DNA from: Ruminococcus sp.
GTDB taxonomy: Bacteria; Bacillota; Clostridia; Oscillospirales; Acutalibacteraceae
DNA length: 24,878 nt
NCBI GenBank assembly: GCA_017502425.1
Contig: JAFVVB010000104.1
Location: forward strand, 1-24,878
Direction: 5' to 3'
The position numbers and the translations under genes are program-made. The notes under the pieces are model-generated. The model ran no database searches. It saw only the letters and a list, made by a program, of their open reading frames with translations, and had not been told where the DNA came from. Positions 14,390-21,695 of the stretch are shown here, in pieces. Numbering within the stretch: position 1 is the first letter of the stretch; each line of letters opens with the position of its first letter.

Positions 14390-14423
14390 CAGTAAAGAAA
14401 AGCACCCGCTAAAAGCGAGTGCT
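14390..14423 (-). terminator. Terminator of the 584-aa dockerin protein gene
   Basis: AGCACTCGCT / AGCGGGTGCT stem (one U-G pair on the minus strand) with a three-base loop and TTTTCTTT tail, 17 nt past the stop codon. It separates this gene from the fabG unit. Confidence 0.85.
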
Positions 14424-14439
14424 CCGTTATATATTCAAA

Positions 14440-16194
14440 TTATACTAGCTGAGCGAGTATCAGCTGGATCTCAGTAGCGTCCATTACTGATACCTGACCG
14501 TCACCGTCTACATCTGCAGCCTCAAGAGCTTTTTCGCTAAGCTGTGCTAAACCTGCTTTGAACATCTGAATAGTAGTTGCGTCCATTACTGATACCTGAC
14601 CGTCACCGTCTACATCGCCTAATTCTCTTTCTTTGCAGTCTACTATCGTTGACCCTGCGAAAGTTGCGACTTTGAATATATCGTCCCCGATTTTTTCGAT
14701 ACGATACGAAGTAATACCGTTTTCTGTGAGACCATACGCTAATATAAGTTCGTCGGTTTTATCTCGATAAAATACAGTATCATATGTGAGGCTATCTTTA
14801 GTACCGTCAGCATACTCAACCTCTATCTTCATACCGTCACCATCACTAGTAAACTCGGTAACTTCCACATTCACAGTATCTTTTTCGTCATAATAGTTGA
14901 TGCCTTCATAATCAATATAATATCCTTTATATGACAATCTATGGGTTATAGCGGTAAATCCGTAGCCATTTTCAGTAATTTCCAGTTTCTCATCACCCAT
15001 ATCAAGGCAAATAATAAAAGGCTGAACATACACACCCATATCGGTATACTTATAGCTGAGTGTGTCGCTGTTGGCAGTAACCACCTTTGTTGTATCATCA
15101 AAGTATGTTACCTTTACCTGCATACCTGTGAAATCAGGGAAATAGTTAAGTGCGTAGTCGGTTTCATCAGGATCTTTAACAACTTCGATGCTCTTGATAT
15201 ACGCTTCTGCTACTTTTACAGGAATCTCAATTTCTGCACCCATAAAGTATAAAGTGGTCACTGTTTCTCCCGCACCTTCAACAATGCATTCCTTAACATA
15301 GTACTCGTATCCATCGATAGTTCTGTTTTCTACATCTATATCATCTTCGTCATATGTTTTAGTGCTTCCGTCTTTAAATGTAGCAGTAAACGAAAGTCCC
15401 GAAATGTCATTTGGTATCAAGAAATATTCATCTGTGCTTGTAACGTGACCATAATTATTATCGCCGAAAGAATAATCTCTGCTAGGTGAAGTATGAAGCT
15501 CTACGCTTTCAATCGGTGTATCAAGAATAGTCACCGGAAACTGAGTTTTTACTTCAAGGTAAGAGATCTCTACATAGTTTGTGCCAACGTCCCACGCCTG
15601 AGTTGTCTGATAAGAACGGTCTTTAAAATAATATCCGTCAACTTTATCATAAAAACTTACTATCTTCGAAGAGCCGTCTTTGTAGTTAATCTGAATAAGA
15701 GTATCAGAAGGTATCTCATAGTTATAGTAATACTCATATTTGCTGTTCATGATATAGCCGTGAGAGCGCTTATAATACTCTAAGTCAGATGCACTGTACA
15801 CGCTGATACTTGCTACCGGATTCTCTACTACTTCATAATAAACAAATTCAGTAAAATCATTACAACTAACTTTTATGTAATAATTACCCATATCATCTTT
15901 TCCTCGGTAAGTGTTAACATAAAATCCGTTAACCACATGATCGCTATCGCTATCCCATACTGCCTGTGTACCATCAGACAAAGTGAGTGTCACTTCAAGT
16001 CCGTCGATTGCCATAGTGCTGTACTCCTGACCCTCGATACATTTCATATTATACGGATTTTGAGTAACCTCAAGTGCTACGACCTCAACTTCGTCACCAT
16101 CACCACTTGCAGCGGCTACACTTGCCATAGGCATCACAGAAATAAGCAGCATAACAGCAAGCACGATGCATAGAAACTTCTTGAATTTTTTCAT
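14440..16194 (-). CDS. Secreted Ig-like multi-module dockerin protein, 584 aa
   Basis: Exported protein; signal peptide at 1-29 (Lys-rich head, cleavage near VAAA-S). No catalytic domain seen. It is a string of about five Big_3-type Ig-like modules at roughly 38-125, 126-228, 229-335, 336-425 and 440-522; the mark of each is a start like I-x-S-V-x-V followed by G-L-x-V-x-x-x-Y-x-D-G-(S/T) (for example DGLEVTLTLSDGT at 64-76, SGLSFTATFKDGS, IEVEYADGT). The C-terminus (about 524-584) is a type I dockerin with repeats DVDGDGQVSVMDATTIQM and DVDGDGQVSVMDATEIQL, nearly identical to each other. Modules appear in the same order as in the 679-aa protein encoded at 19463-21502. It has its own promoter (16237-16265), a GGGAGG site and its own terminator. 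Probably an extracellular binding or spacer protein docked to a cohesin; ligand unknown. Confidence 0.8.
   Translation of the reverse strand: MKKFKKFLCIVLAVMLLISVMPMASVAAASGDGDEVEVVALEVTQNPYNMKCIEGQEYSTMAIDGLEVTLTLSDGTQAVWDSDSDHVVNGFYVNTYRGKDDMGNYYIKVSCNDFTEFVYYEVVENPVASISVYSASDLEYYKRSHGYIMNSKYEYYYNYEIPSDTLIQINYKDGSSKIVSFYDKVDGYYFKDRSYQTTQAWDVGTNYVEISYLEVKTQFPVTILDTPIESVELHTSPSRDYSFGDNNYGHVTSTDEYFLIPNDISGLSFTATFKDGSTKTYDEDDIDVENRTIDGYEYYVKECIVEGAGETVTTLYFMGAEIEIPVKVAEAYIKSIEVVKDPDETDYALNYFPDFTGMQVKVTYFDDTTKVVTANSDTLSYKYTDMGVYVQPFIICLDMGDEKLEITENGYGFTAITHRLSYKGYYIDYEGINYYDEKDTVNVEVTEFTSDGDGMKIEVEYADGTKDSLTYDTVFYRDKTDELILAYGLTENGITSYRIEKIGDDIFKVATFAGSTIVDCKERELGDVDGDGQVSVMDATTIQMFKAGLAQLSEKALEAADVDGDGQVSVMDATEIQLILAQLV
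14477..14616. repeat. 38-bp perfect direct repeat within the dockerin coding region
   Basis: Bases 14477-14514 and 14579-14616 are identical over 38 bp. They encode the two calcium loops (DVDGDGQVSVMDA) of the dockerin. The other dockerins in this window have clearly diverged halves, so recent conversion or duplication is likely here. Confidence 0.9.
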
Positions 16195-16236
16195 AATTAT
16201 TCCTCCCTTTGTGTATTAACACATTACTTTAGTTTT

Positions 16237-16265
16237 AGTATACTACACTTAAAATCGGATTTCAA
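16237..16265 (-). promoter_or_regulatory. Sigma-A promoter of the 584-aa dockerin protein gene
   Basis: TTGAAA (16260-16265), 17-nt spacer, TATACT (16237-16242) on the minus strand, about 42 nt before the ATG. Confidence 0.7.
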
Positions 16266-16289
16266 TAAATATAAACACTCCAATATATC

Positions 16290-16331
16290 AGAAAAATACA
16301 AAAGCTACCATCTGCTAAGATGATAGCTTTT
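16290..16331 (-). terminator. Terminator of the two-gene dockerin operon
   Basis: 14-bp stem AAAAGCTATCATCT / AGATGGTAGCTTTT (one U-G pair) with loop TAGC, followed by GTATTTTTC on the minus strand, 19 nt past the stop of the 389-aa protein. Confidence 0.85.
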
Positions 16332-16350
16332 AGTTTTCATATCTACATTT

Positions 16351-17520
16351 TTAAATCAAACCCGCGAGCGTCATCTGAATATCTGTCGCATCAAGTATGG
16401 TCACCTCATTATCTAAGTCAAAATCCGCTACACTCAATTGTGCATCACTAAAGCTTATAATTTCTGCCAGATGCATCTGAATAAAAGTCGCGTCCATTAT
16501 AGTAACCCTGCCATCAAAATCAACATCTCCCAAAATCCCCGTCGGGTCTGGTTTTTTGATTTCATTGATATAAAACTCATTATACGCAAAGCCTGCTATC
16601 ACATAAACATAGTACTTTGAATTCTCATCTTTTGCACAGCCAACATCAACCGTCACTCCGTCTATTTCTTCGTTTTCATCATAGCTCCAGTACGCAACAC
16701 TCGAGTCAGTATACTTAAGTTTAAGTCTGAGTCCACTGTAATCGATAGTCTCCTTTACTTCTCCCTCGTAGTAGTCCATACGAGTAGGCAGACTCAGTAT
16801 TTCAATTTCCGACACTACCTTTGTAGGCTTTATGCATATATCAAAGCTTAAGTCTTTGGAATCTTCATATCCGGTAGCCTCTAAATAGTACTTTTTGCCT
16901 TTTTCGAGATAACACGAAAGCGAGAAGTTTTTCCCTACACCGCTGTCGTTATCCTCATCGATTACGTTCCATTTATTATCATATAAAAACGCATAAGTAT
17001 CCTCATCAGAGCTTGAATAAAAAGCGTAGTATCCGTCGCTTTTTGGGACGAATTTTCTGTACACGCTATTTGTCGATTTACTAAGCGCTACTTCACAGCT
17101 TTCGTTTTCTTTAAGCTCTGTTATTCTATCATCAATCTTTTCTACTTTAGCGAAAATAGCATCGTTAGTTTCATCATATGCGTAGATAAAGAAGGTGTAG
17201 CTGAGTTTCCAATCCATAAAAACAGTAGTACTGAAATTTTTATCAATACCGCTGTCATCGTCAAAACTCACCATATTTCCCTCATCATCAAAGCAGTACA
17301 CGTAAGGGTCTCTTTCAGAGAAAGATGAGAATTTATAGTACCCTGTTTCTTTAGGCAAAAACGTCAGCGTCATATAGTCATCGGTGTGGTTTACATCGAT
17401 TAAGTACATAACACCTTCATCTATGTAGTTATCATAGGCACTTGCTTTTTCTACCGGCACAGCAAACACCGTAAAAACCGCTATCAATAAAAGTGACGTT
17501 ATCTTTTTCAGCATTTTCAT
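16351..17520 (-). CDS. Secreted PPC/Ig-like dockerin protein, 389 aa
   Basis: Exported; signal peptide at 1-28. Residues about 30-127 and 133-231 are two copies of a PPC-like beta-sandwich; each shows G-Y-Y-x-F, an aromatic/Asp strand, a DDDSG/DNDSG-x-x-KNFS loop (87-97, 190-200) and a K-x-Y-x-F/L strand. Residues about 237-320 are one Big_3-like module (YYEGEVKETIDYSGLRLKLKY begins near 250). The dockerin (330-389) has DVDFDGRVTIMDATFIQ and DFDLDNEVTILDATDIQ; the second loop has Asn where Gly is usual. No catalytic residues were recognised. It starts 26 nt after the stop of the 594-aa protein gene with a GAGGT site, so it is its operon partner and looks like a shorter version of it lacking the last two Ig-like modules. 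Confidence 0.78.
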   Translation of the reverse strand: MKMLKKITSLLLIAVFTVFAVPVEKASAYDNYIDEGVMYLIDVNHTDDYMTLTFLPKETGYYKFSSFSERDPYVYCFDDEGNMVSFDDDSGIDKNFSTTVFMDWKLSYTFFIYAYDETNDAIFAKVEKIDDRITELKENESCEVALSKSTNSVYRKFVPKSDGYYAFYSSSDEDTYAFLYDNKWNVIDEDNDSGVGKNFSLSCYLEKGKKYYLEATGYEDSKDLSFDICIKPTKVVSEIEILSLPTRMDYYEGEVKETIDYSGLRLKLKYTDSSVAYWSYDENEEIDGVTVDVGCAKDENSKYYVYVIAGFAYNEFYINEIKKPDPTGILGDVDFDGRVTIMDATFIQMHLAEIISFSDAQLSVADFDLDNEVTILDATDIQMTLAGLI

Positions 17521-17546
17521 AATTACCTCTTTTTCTAAGTAAACTA

Positions 17547-19331
17547 TCAGAACATGGATATATGTGCCAAAAACCTCTGAACTGCGGTCGCATCGATTAC
17601 TGTGACCACGCCATCAAAATTGACGTCCGAAACATTAGTTTCATCTTCACTTAGCCACGCAGATGAAACCAGATACATCTGGATTTTCGTTGCATCCATC
17701 ACCGTCAGCTCATTATCAGAATCAGCATCGCCTAAGCACAGCACATGAACATCGTACGACACCTTATGACCGCAAAAGCCCATCGCTGTCTTATACTTTC
17801 CTGCACCATTTATGCGAAAACTTTCAACGTAATACGGGATATCATCGATAGTACTATCCCAATTATAAACATCTTTATCTGTATATGTTTTCTGTGCCCC
17901 GTCTTTATAGTGAGCTGTGAGCACTAAGCCCGTCAGGTCATACGGCACCACCGTATCATATAACTGCTCTTCCCACATAGGAACATGTATGTACTTTCTT
18001 TTAGGTTCACTGTCCACACTTAAATACTTGATACCGTTGTCCACAACTTCTGCGTTAAAAACGCATTCTTTTCCATAGTACATGATAGTAATCGGATTTT
18101 CTCCTAATTTCCATTCGCTCTTTCTCTGGTCAGAAGAACTTGTAAAGTACATATCATCGAATTTCTCGATAAATTTTGCGTACGCAGACGTGCCGTCACT
18201 ATACTTTATCTCTATCACCAAATCACTAGGCAAGCTGTAATAATAGTAAAAAGCCATCTTATTCAAATCAGAGTTAAAATACCATTGACCTTTCATATAC
18301 TGCTCAAGTGTAAGTTTTGAACCGCTATGCACGCTGATGCTCTCAATCGGATTTTCAATAACATCGACATAAAACTCATCGTATGCGTAATCTGCCATAA
18401 CGTAAAAATAGTACTTACCATCATCGTCTTTCTTCGGTTTTATCTCAACCGTCGCACCGATTATCTCCTCGTTTTCATCATAATCCCATCTGAGTGTTGA
18501 ACCGTCGCTGTAAATAAAATCTATCACAAGACCGCTTAAATTCACGGTTTCTTCGACATATCCCTCGTAGTACGTCATTTTATCAGGATACGACACAAAA
18601 CTGATATCCGTAATAACCTCAGCTTTTTTCAGGAAAACATCAAAGCTTCTTTTAATCCCTAAATGCGAATCCATCACCATAAAGTAATATGTATTTGATG
18701 CTAAAAGATAACACGACAGGTAGCAGTTCTCGTTTTCACCGCTGTCATCATCTTTTCCTATGCACTTAAACTGACTGTCAAGGAGTATAGCGTACGTATC
18801 AGCAAAGCTATCCGAGTAAAAAGCGTAGTATCCGTCCTCCTTTGGAGTAAAGGAGAATAAAGCAGTGCACTTTTTATTATCAACATTTACAAGCGTAGCC
18901 GTATCATCATCAAAAATTTCCTCTGATGTCCCATCAAGCCGGGTTATCTCAATGTGAAACATCATGCTACTTGTATCATATCTCGCACCGACTTCAAAAT
19001 AGTATTTCCTACCCTTTTCCATATACGCATTGTACGAGAAATTCTTCCTCATACCGCTATCATCATCAAACCCTATCTCATTATGATTTTCGTCGTAGCA
19101 ATAAACAAAAGGGTCTTCATACGATAAATCTGATGAAAAAAGTGAGTAATACCCGCTTTCATCGGGTGAAAACATATAGTAACGTGTTTCGTCTCTTTCA
19201 TCAAAAGTAATATTGTAACTCTTGTCAAGAAACAAATACTCATATAAAGTATCGCTTTTTTGAGCATACACACATTCACACGTCGACATAATCATAAAGA
19301 CAATCAGCAAAACACAAGTAAGTTTTTTCAT
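17547..19331 (-). CDS. Secreted PPC/Ig-like dockerin protein, 594 aa
   Basis: Exported; signal peptide at 1-23. Two PPC-like modules (about 30-130 and 133-232) carry the same FDDDSGMRKNFS and KDDDSGENENC loops as the 389-aa protein, then three Big_3-like modules (about 236-328, 329-436, 437-535; for example YYEGYVEETVNLSGL and DLTGLVLTAHYKDG), then a dockerin (about 537-594) with loops DADSDNELTVMDATKIQ and DVNFDGVVTVIDATAVQ. The second loop has Asn at position 3, still a possible calcium ligand. No catalytic domain. The start is preceded by GGAGGG with 4 nt spacing. First gene of a two-gene operon with the 389-aa protein; a pair of GTTTCAAAG direct repeats lies upstream in the likely promoter region. 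Confidence 0.8.
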   Translation of the reverse strand: MKKLTCVLLIVFMIMSTCECVYAQKSDTLYEYLFLDKSYNITFDERDETRYYMFSPDESGYYSLFSSDLSYEDPFVYCYDENHNEIGFDDDSGMRKNFSYNAYMEKGRKYYFEVGARYDTSSMMFHIEITRLDGTSEEIFDDDTATLVNVDNKKCTALFSFTPKEDGYYAFYSDSFADTYAILLDSQFKCIGKDDDSGENENCYLSCYLLASNTYYFMVMDSHLGIKRSFDVFLKKAEVITDISFVSYPDKMTYYEGYVEETVNLSGLVIDFIYSDGSTLRWDYDENEEIIGATVEIKPKKDDDGKYYFYVMADYAYDEFYVDVIENPIESISVHSGSKLTLEQYMKGQWYFNSDLNKMAFYYYYSLPSDLVIEIKYSDGTSAYAKFIEKFDDMYFTSSSDQRKSEWKLGENPITIMYYGKECVFNAEVVDNGIKYLSVDSEPKRKYIHVPMWEEQLYDTVVPYDLTGLVLTAHYKDGAQKTYTDKDVYNWDSTIDDIPYYVESFRINGAGKYKTAMGFCGHKVSYDVHVLCLGDADSDNELTVMDATKIQMYLVSSAWLSEDETNVSDVNFDGVVTVIDATAVQRFLAHISMF

Positions 19332-19379
19332 GACACCCTCCTTTATTTATCATACATCATAGCCCCTCATAAGTAAAAC

Positions 19380-19406
19380 GTTTCAAAGCTGTTTTTGGTT
19401 TCAAAG
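19380..19406. repeat. Direct repeat GTTTCAAAG x2 upstream of the 594-aa protein gene
   Basis: Two perfect 9-bp copies (19380-19388 and 19398-19406) 18 bp apart, about 50-75 nt before the start codon. Spacing of nearly two helical turns would suit a dimeric regulator, but a chance repeat in AT-rich DNA is possible. Confidence 0.35.
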
Positions 19407-19410
19407 TTTT

Positions 19411-19444
19411 ACACAAAAAACACCCGCAGTTTTTTCTGCGGGTG
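19411..19444 (-). terminator. Terminator of the 679-aa dockerin protein gene
   Basis: Perfect 9-bp GC-rich stem CACCCGCAG / CTGCGGGTG with an A-rich loop and TTTTTTGTG tail on the minus strand. Confidence 0.92.
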
Positions 19445-19462
19445 ATTCGTGATTATTAAGTT

Positions 19463-21502
19463 TTAGCTAACCTGTGCGAGATCCAGCTGAATCTGGGTTG
19501 CATCCATGATTGATACATCACCGTCTTTATCCACGTCAGCAAGCTCGAGTCTGATATTACTGAGATTTTTAATTCTTGCTTTGTGAAGAGCTATCGCAGT
19601 AGCATCTAAAATAGTAACTGAAGAATCCATATCAACGTCACCGAGTTCGTAACTTACTTTTTCAAACTCAAATTCTTCGCCTAATATATCGACCATATAA
19701 ACTTCAGTGCCATCGCTTTTCTTAACAGGTGTTACGGTGTGGCACAAAACCCCGTTTTCCGTCTCAGTAATTACATAGTAGCTACCATCGAATTTATCAG
19801 AATCCAAAGCCTCTAAAGTGAGTGTCTGTTTCTGACCATCAGCATAGGTTAAATCTACTACCATATTATCTGCGTCTACTGTGAAATTAGTGATATCAAT
19901 ATTCTCTATATCTCTGGTAGGCTCAACATAGTATCCGTCAAAATATGCCCAAACGTCGTAGCATTCAAAGATACAGAATACCTGATTACTTCCGTCGCTT
20001 CCTGCGTATACATCGATTTTAAGATCACCGACAGTTACTACTGCTTTGAATGACGGATTTGAAACGTATTTAGTATTGCTTTTATCAAGCTTAACTACTT
20101 TTTCAGTATCGTCAGCATAGGTAATTTTAAGCTCTATACCATAAAGCAGAGGAGCGTAGCTATCTTCAAAGAAGCAGTTATCAGCACCCCATACAACTTC
20201 CATGCTCTTTATTGGCGCTTCTACTACATTTACATAGTATTCAATGTCAAAGCCCTTGTACGAAAGTGTCGCTTTTACCTTCATTGGCTTTACTGCGTAG
20301 CTTTCTTTAATTTCATACGGCTCGCCTTTGATGGTCTGAGTTTCCATATCGATATCTTCTTGAGTAAAAGTTTCAGTAGTGCCGTCTGTGTATGTCAGCG
20401 TAAATGAAAGACCGCTTAAATCACCGGGAGTAAATTCGTATCTTCCGACACTGTTAGTGTATCCCCACTGAGCATCACTCATAGTATATTCTCTATTTGG
20501 TGCTGTGTGAACTACCGCTTCTTTTACACAAGATGTAATAATCTCAACCGCAACTTCAGTTGATACACCGCGGTATGAAAGAGTGAAATAGTTAGTGCCG
20601 ACTTTCCACGGGTTGTTATACTGGTCCGATTTCAAGCCGATACTATAATTATCACTTATACCGGTAATAGTATCAGTGCTACCGTCTTTATAGTACACAT
20701 TCAAAGATGAATCGTCAGGTAAGCTTAGTGAGTAGATATAATTACCGTTTTCATCTACATATCCGTTAGTGTTTTCATAATAAACGATAGGATTTTCAGA
20801 CACAAATTCTATTCTTTCAATCGGATTTTCTATAATCGTATAGGTTAATCTGACCTGTGCTTCACCGCACGTAACATCCATATTGTAGCTTTTTGAGTCT
20901 TCGCTCAGAGAAGGATAGACATAAACATATGTACCATTTACTGCCCAATAATCATCATTATATCTCCACTTTACTATACTGCCGTCGCTAAGAGTAAAGT
21001 CGATTTCCAGTCCGCTAATATCAGCTGTTCTACGCTCGTCACCCTGTATGCATGTCATATTAACAGGATTTTTGGTAACTACACCTGACACAACGCCTAC
21101 TGTTTCTTTTACGTAAATGTAAAAACTTTCAGCGCTATCATAAATATATGCTTTTACGTGAATGTAGTATGTAGTAGCGGCTTTGAGGTTGTATTTAATA
21201 GAGAAGTTCATATCATAATCGCCGTTTATTTCACTGTCTTCGCCTTCTACAAAAACCTCACCGTTACCGTCGGAAAGATAAGCGTAAGTATCGGACTCGC
21301 CCTTTGAGTAAAACTCATACCAACCGTCATTTTCCGGAGTAAAGCTGAATACTACATCTTTACCGCTTGTTTTGACGTGCTGTTTTTTGTTGAGTGTCAA
21401 CTCACCCGTTGTTTCCAATGCACCCGCACTAAAAACCGGTAAAGCAGTAATAATCATAAGAAGTGCTAATAAAACCGAAAATGTTCTCACTAATTTTTTC
21501 AT
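19463..21502 (-). CDS. Secreted PPC/Ig-like dockerin protein, 679 aa
   Basis: Exported; signal peptide at 1-28 (cleavage near SAGA-L). One PPC-like module (about 31-135; HVKTSGKDVVFSFTPENDGW opens it), then about five Big_3-like modules to residue 615, then a dockerin (about 619-679) with loops DVDMDSSVTILDATAIA and DVDKDGDVSIMDATQIQ. The first loop has Ser for Gly and the helix has Ala where Gln is usual, so this half may bind cohesin differently. Ig-like modules recur in the order seen in the 584-aa protein: NPVNMTCIQG matches NPYNMKCIEG, a NTNGY segment matches RSHGY, and HTAPNREYTMSDAQWGY matches HTSPSRDYSFGDNNYGH. No catalytic domain. Own promoter, AGGAGG site 7 nt upstream, own terminator. 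Confidence 0.8.
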   Translation of the reverse strand: MKKLVRTFSVLLALLMIITALPVFSAGALETTGELTLNKKQHVKTSGKDVVFSFTPENDGWYEFYSKGESDTYAYLSDGNGEVFVEGEDSEINGDYDMNFSIKYNLKAATTYYIHVKAYIYDSAESFYIYVKETVGVVSGVVTKNPVNMTCIQGDERRTADISGLEIDFTLSDGSIVKWRYNDDYWAVNGTYVYVYPSLSEDSKSYNMDVTCGEAQVRLTYTIIENPIERIEFVSENPIVYYENTNGYVDENGNYIYSLSLPDDSSLNVYYKDGSTDTITGISDNYSIGLKSDQYNNPWKVGTNYFTLSYRGVSTEVAVEIITSCVKEAVVHTAPNREYTMSDAQWGYTNSVGRYEFTPGDLSGLSFTLTYTDGTTETFTQEDIDMETQTIKGEPYEIKESYAVKPMKVKATLSYKGFDIEYYVNVVEAPIKSMEVVWGADNCFFEDSYAPLLYGIELKITYADDTEKVVKLDKSNTKYVSNPSFKAVVTVGDLKIDVYAGSDGSNQVFCIFECYDVWAYFDGYYVEPTRDIENIDITNFTVDADNMVVDLTYADGQKQTLTLEALDSDKFDGSYYVITETENGVLCHTVTPVKKSDGTEVYMVDILGEEFEFEKVSYELGDVDMDSSVTILDATAIALHKARIKNLSNIRLELADVDKDGDVSIMDATQIQLDLAQVS

Positions 21503-21530
21503 AATTTTCCTCCTATATCTTTATATACTC

Positions 21531-21559
21531 AGCATATCACACATGTTATACAAAATCAA
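21531..21559 (-). promoter_or_regulatory. Promoter of the 679-aa dockerin protein gene
   Basis: TTGATT (21554-21559), 17-nt spacer, TATGCT (21531-21536) on the minus strand, about 28 nt before the start codon. Confidence 0.55.
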
Positions 21560-21648
21560 TCAATTATAGTTTTATAAAGTAAACCGCTGATTTAACTGAG
21601 TGCTGTGCTATGGCTATATAGTACTACCTGAATATGGAGTTTTTATGA

Positions 21649-21681
21649 AGAAAAAAACCACCTGCTATAAAAACAGGTGGC
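21649..21681 (-). terminator. Terminator of the gltX-glnS unit
   Basis: CCACCTG / CAGGTGG stem with a 10-nt loop and seven T residues on the minus strand, 15 nt past the glnS stop. Confidence 0.88.
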
Positions 21682-21695
21682 AAAAATCATAATTA

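Noticed and set aside
14941..16173. Several plus-strand frames of 78-103 codons opposite the 584-aa dockerin gene
   Set aside because: Shadows of a long secreted protein with repeated acidic codons; no start sites or recognisable domains.
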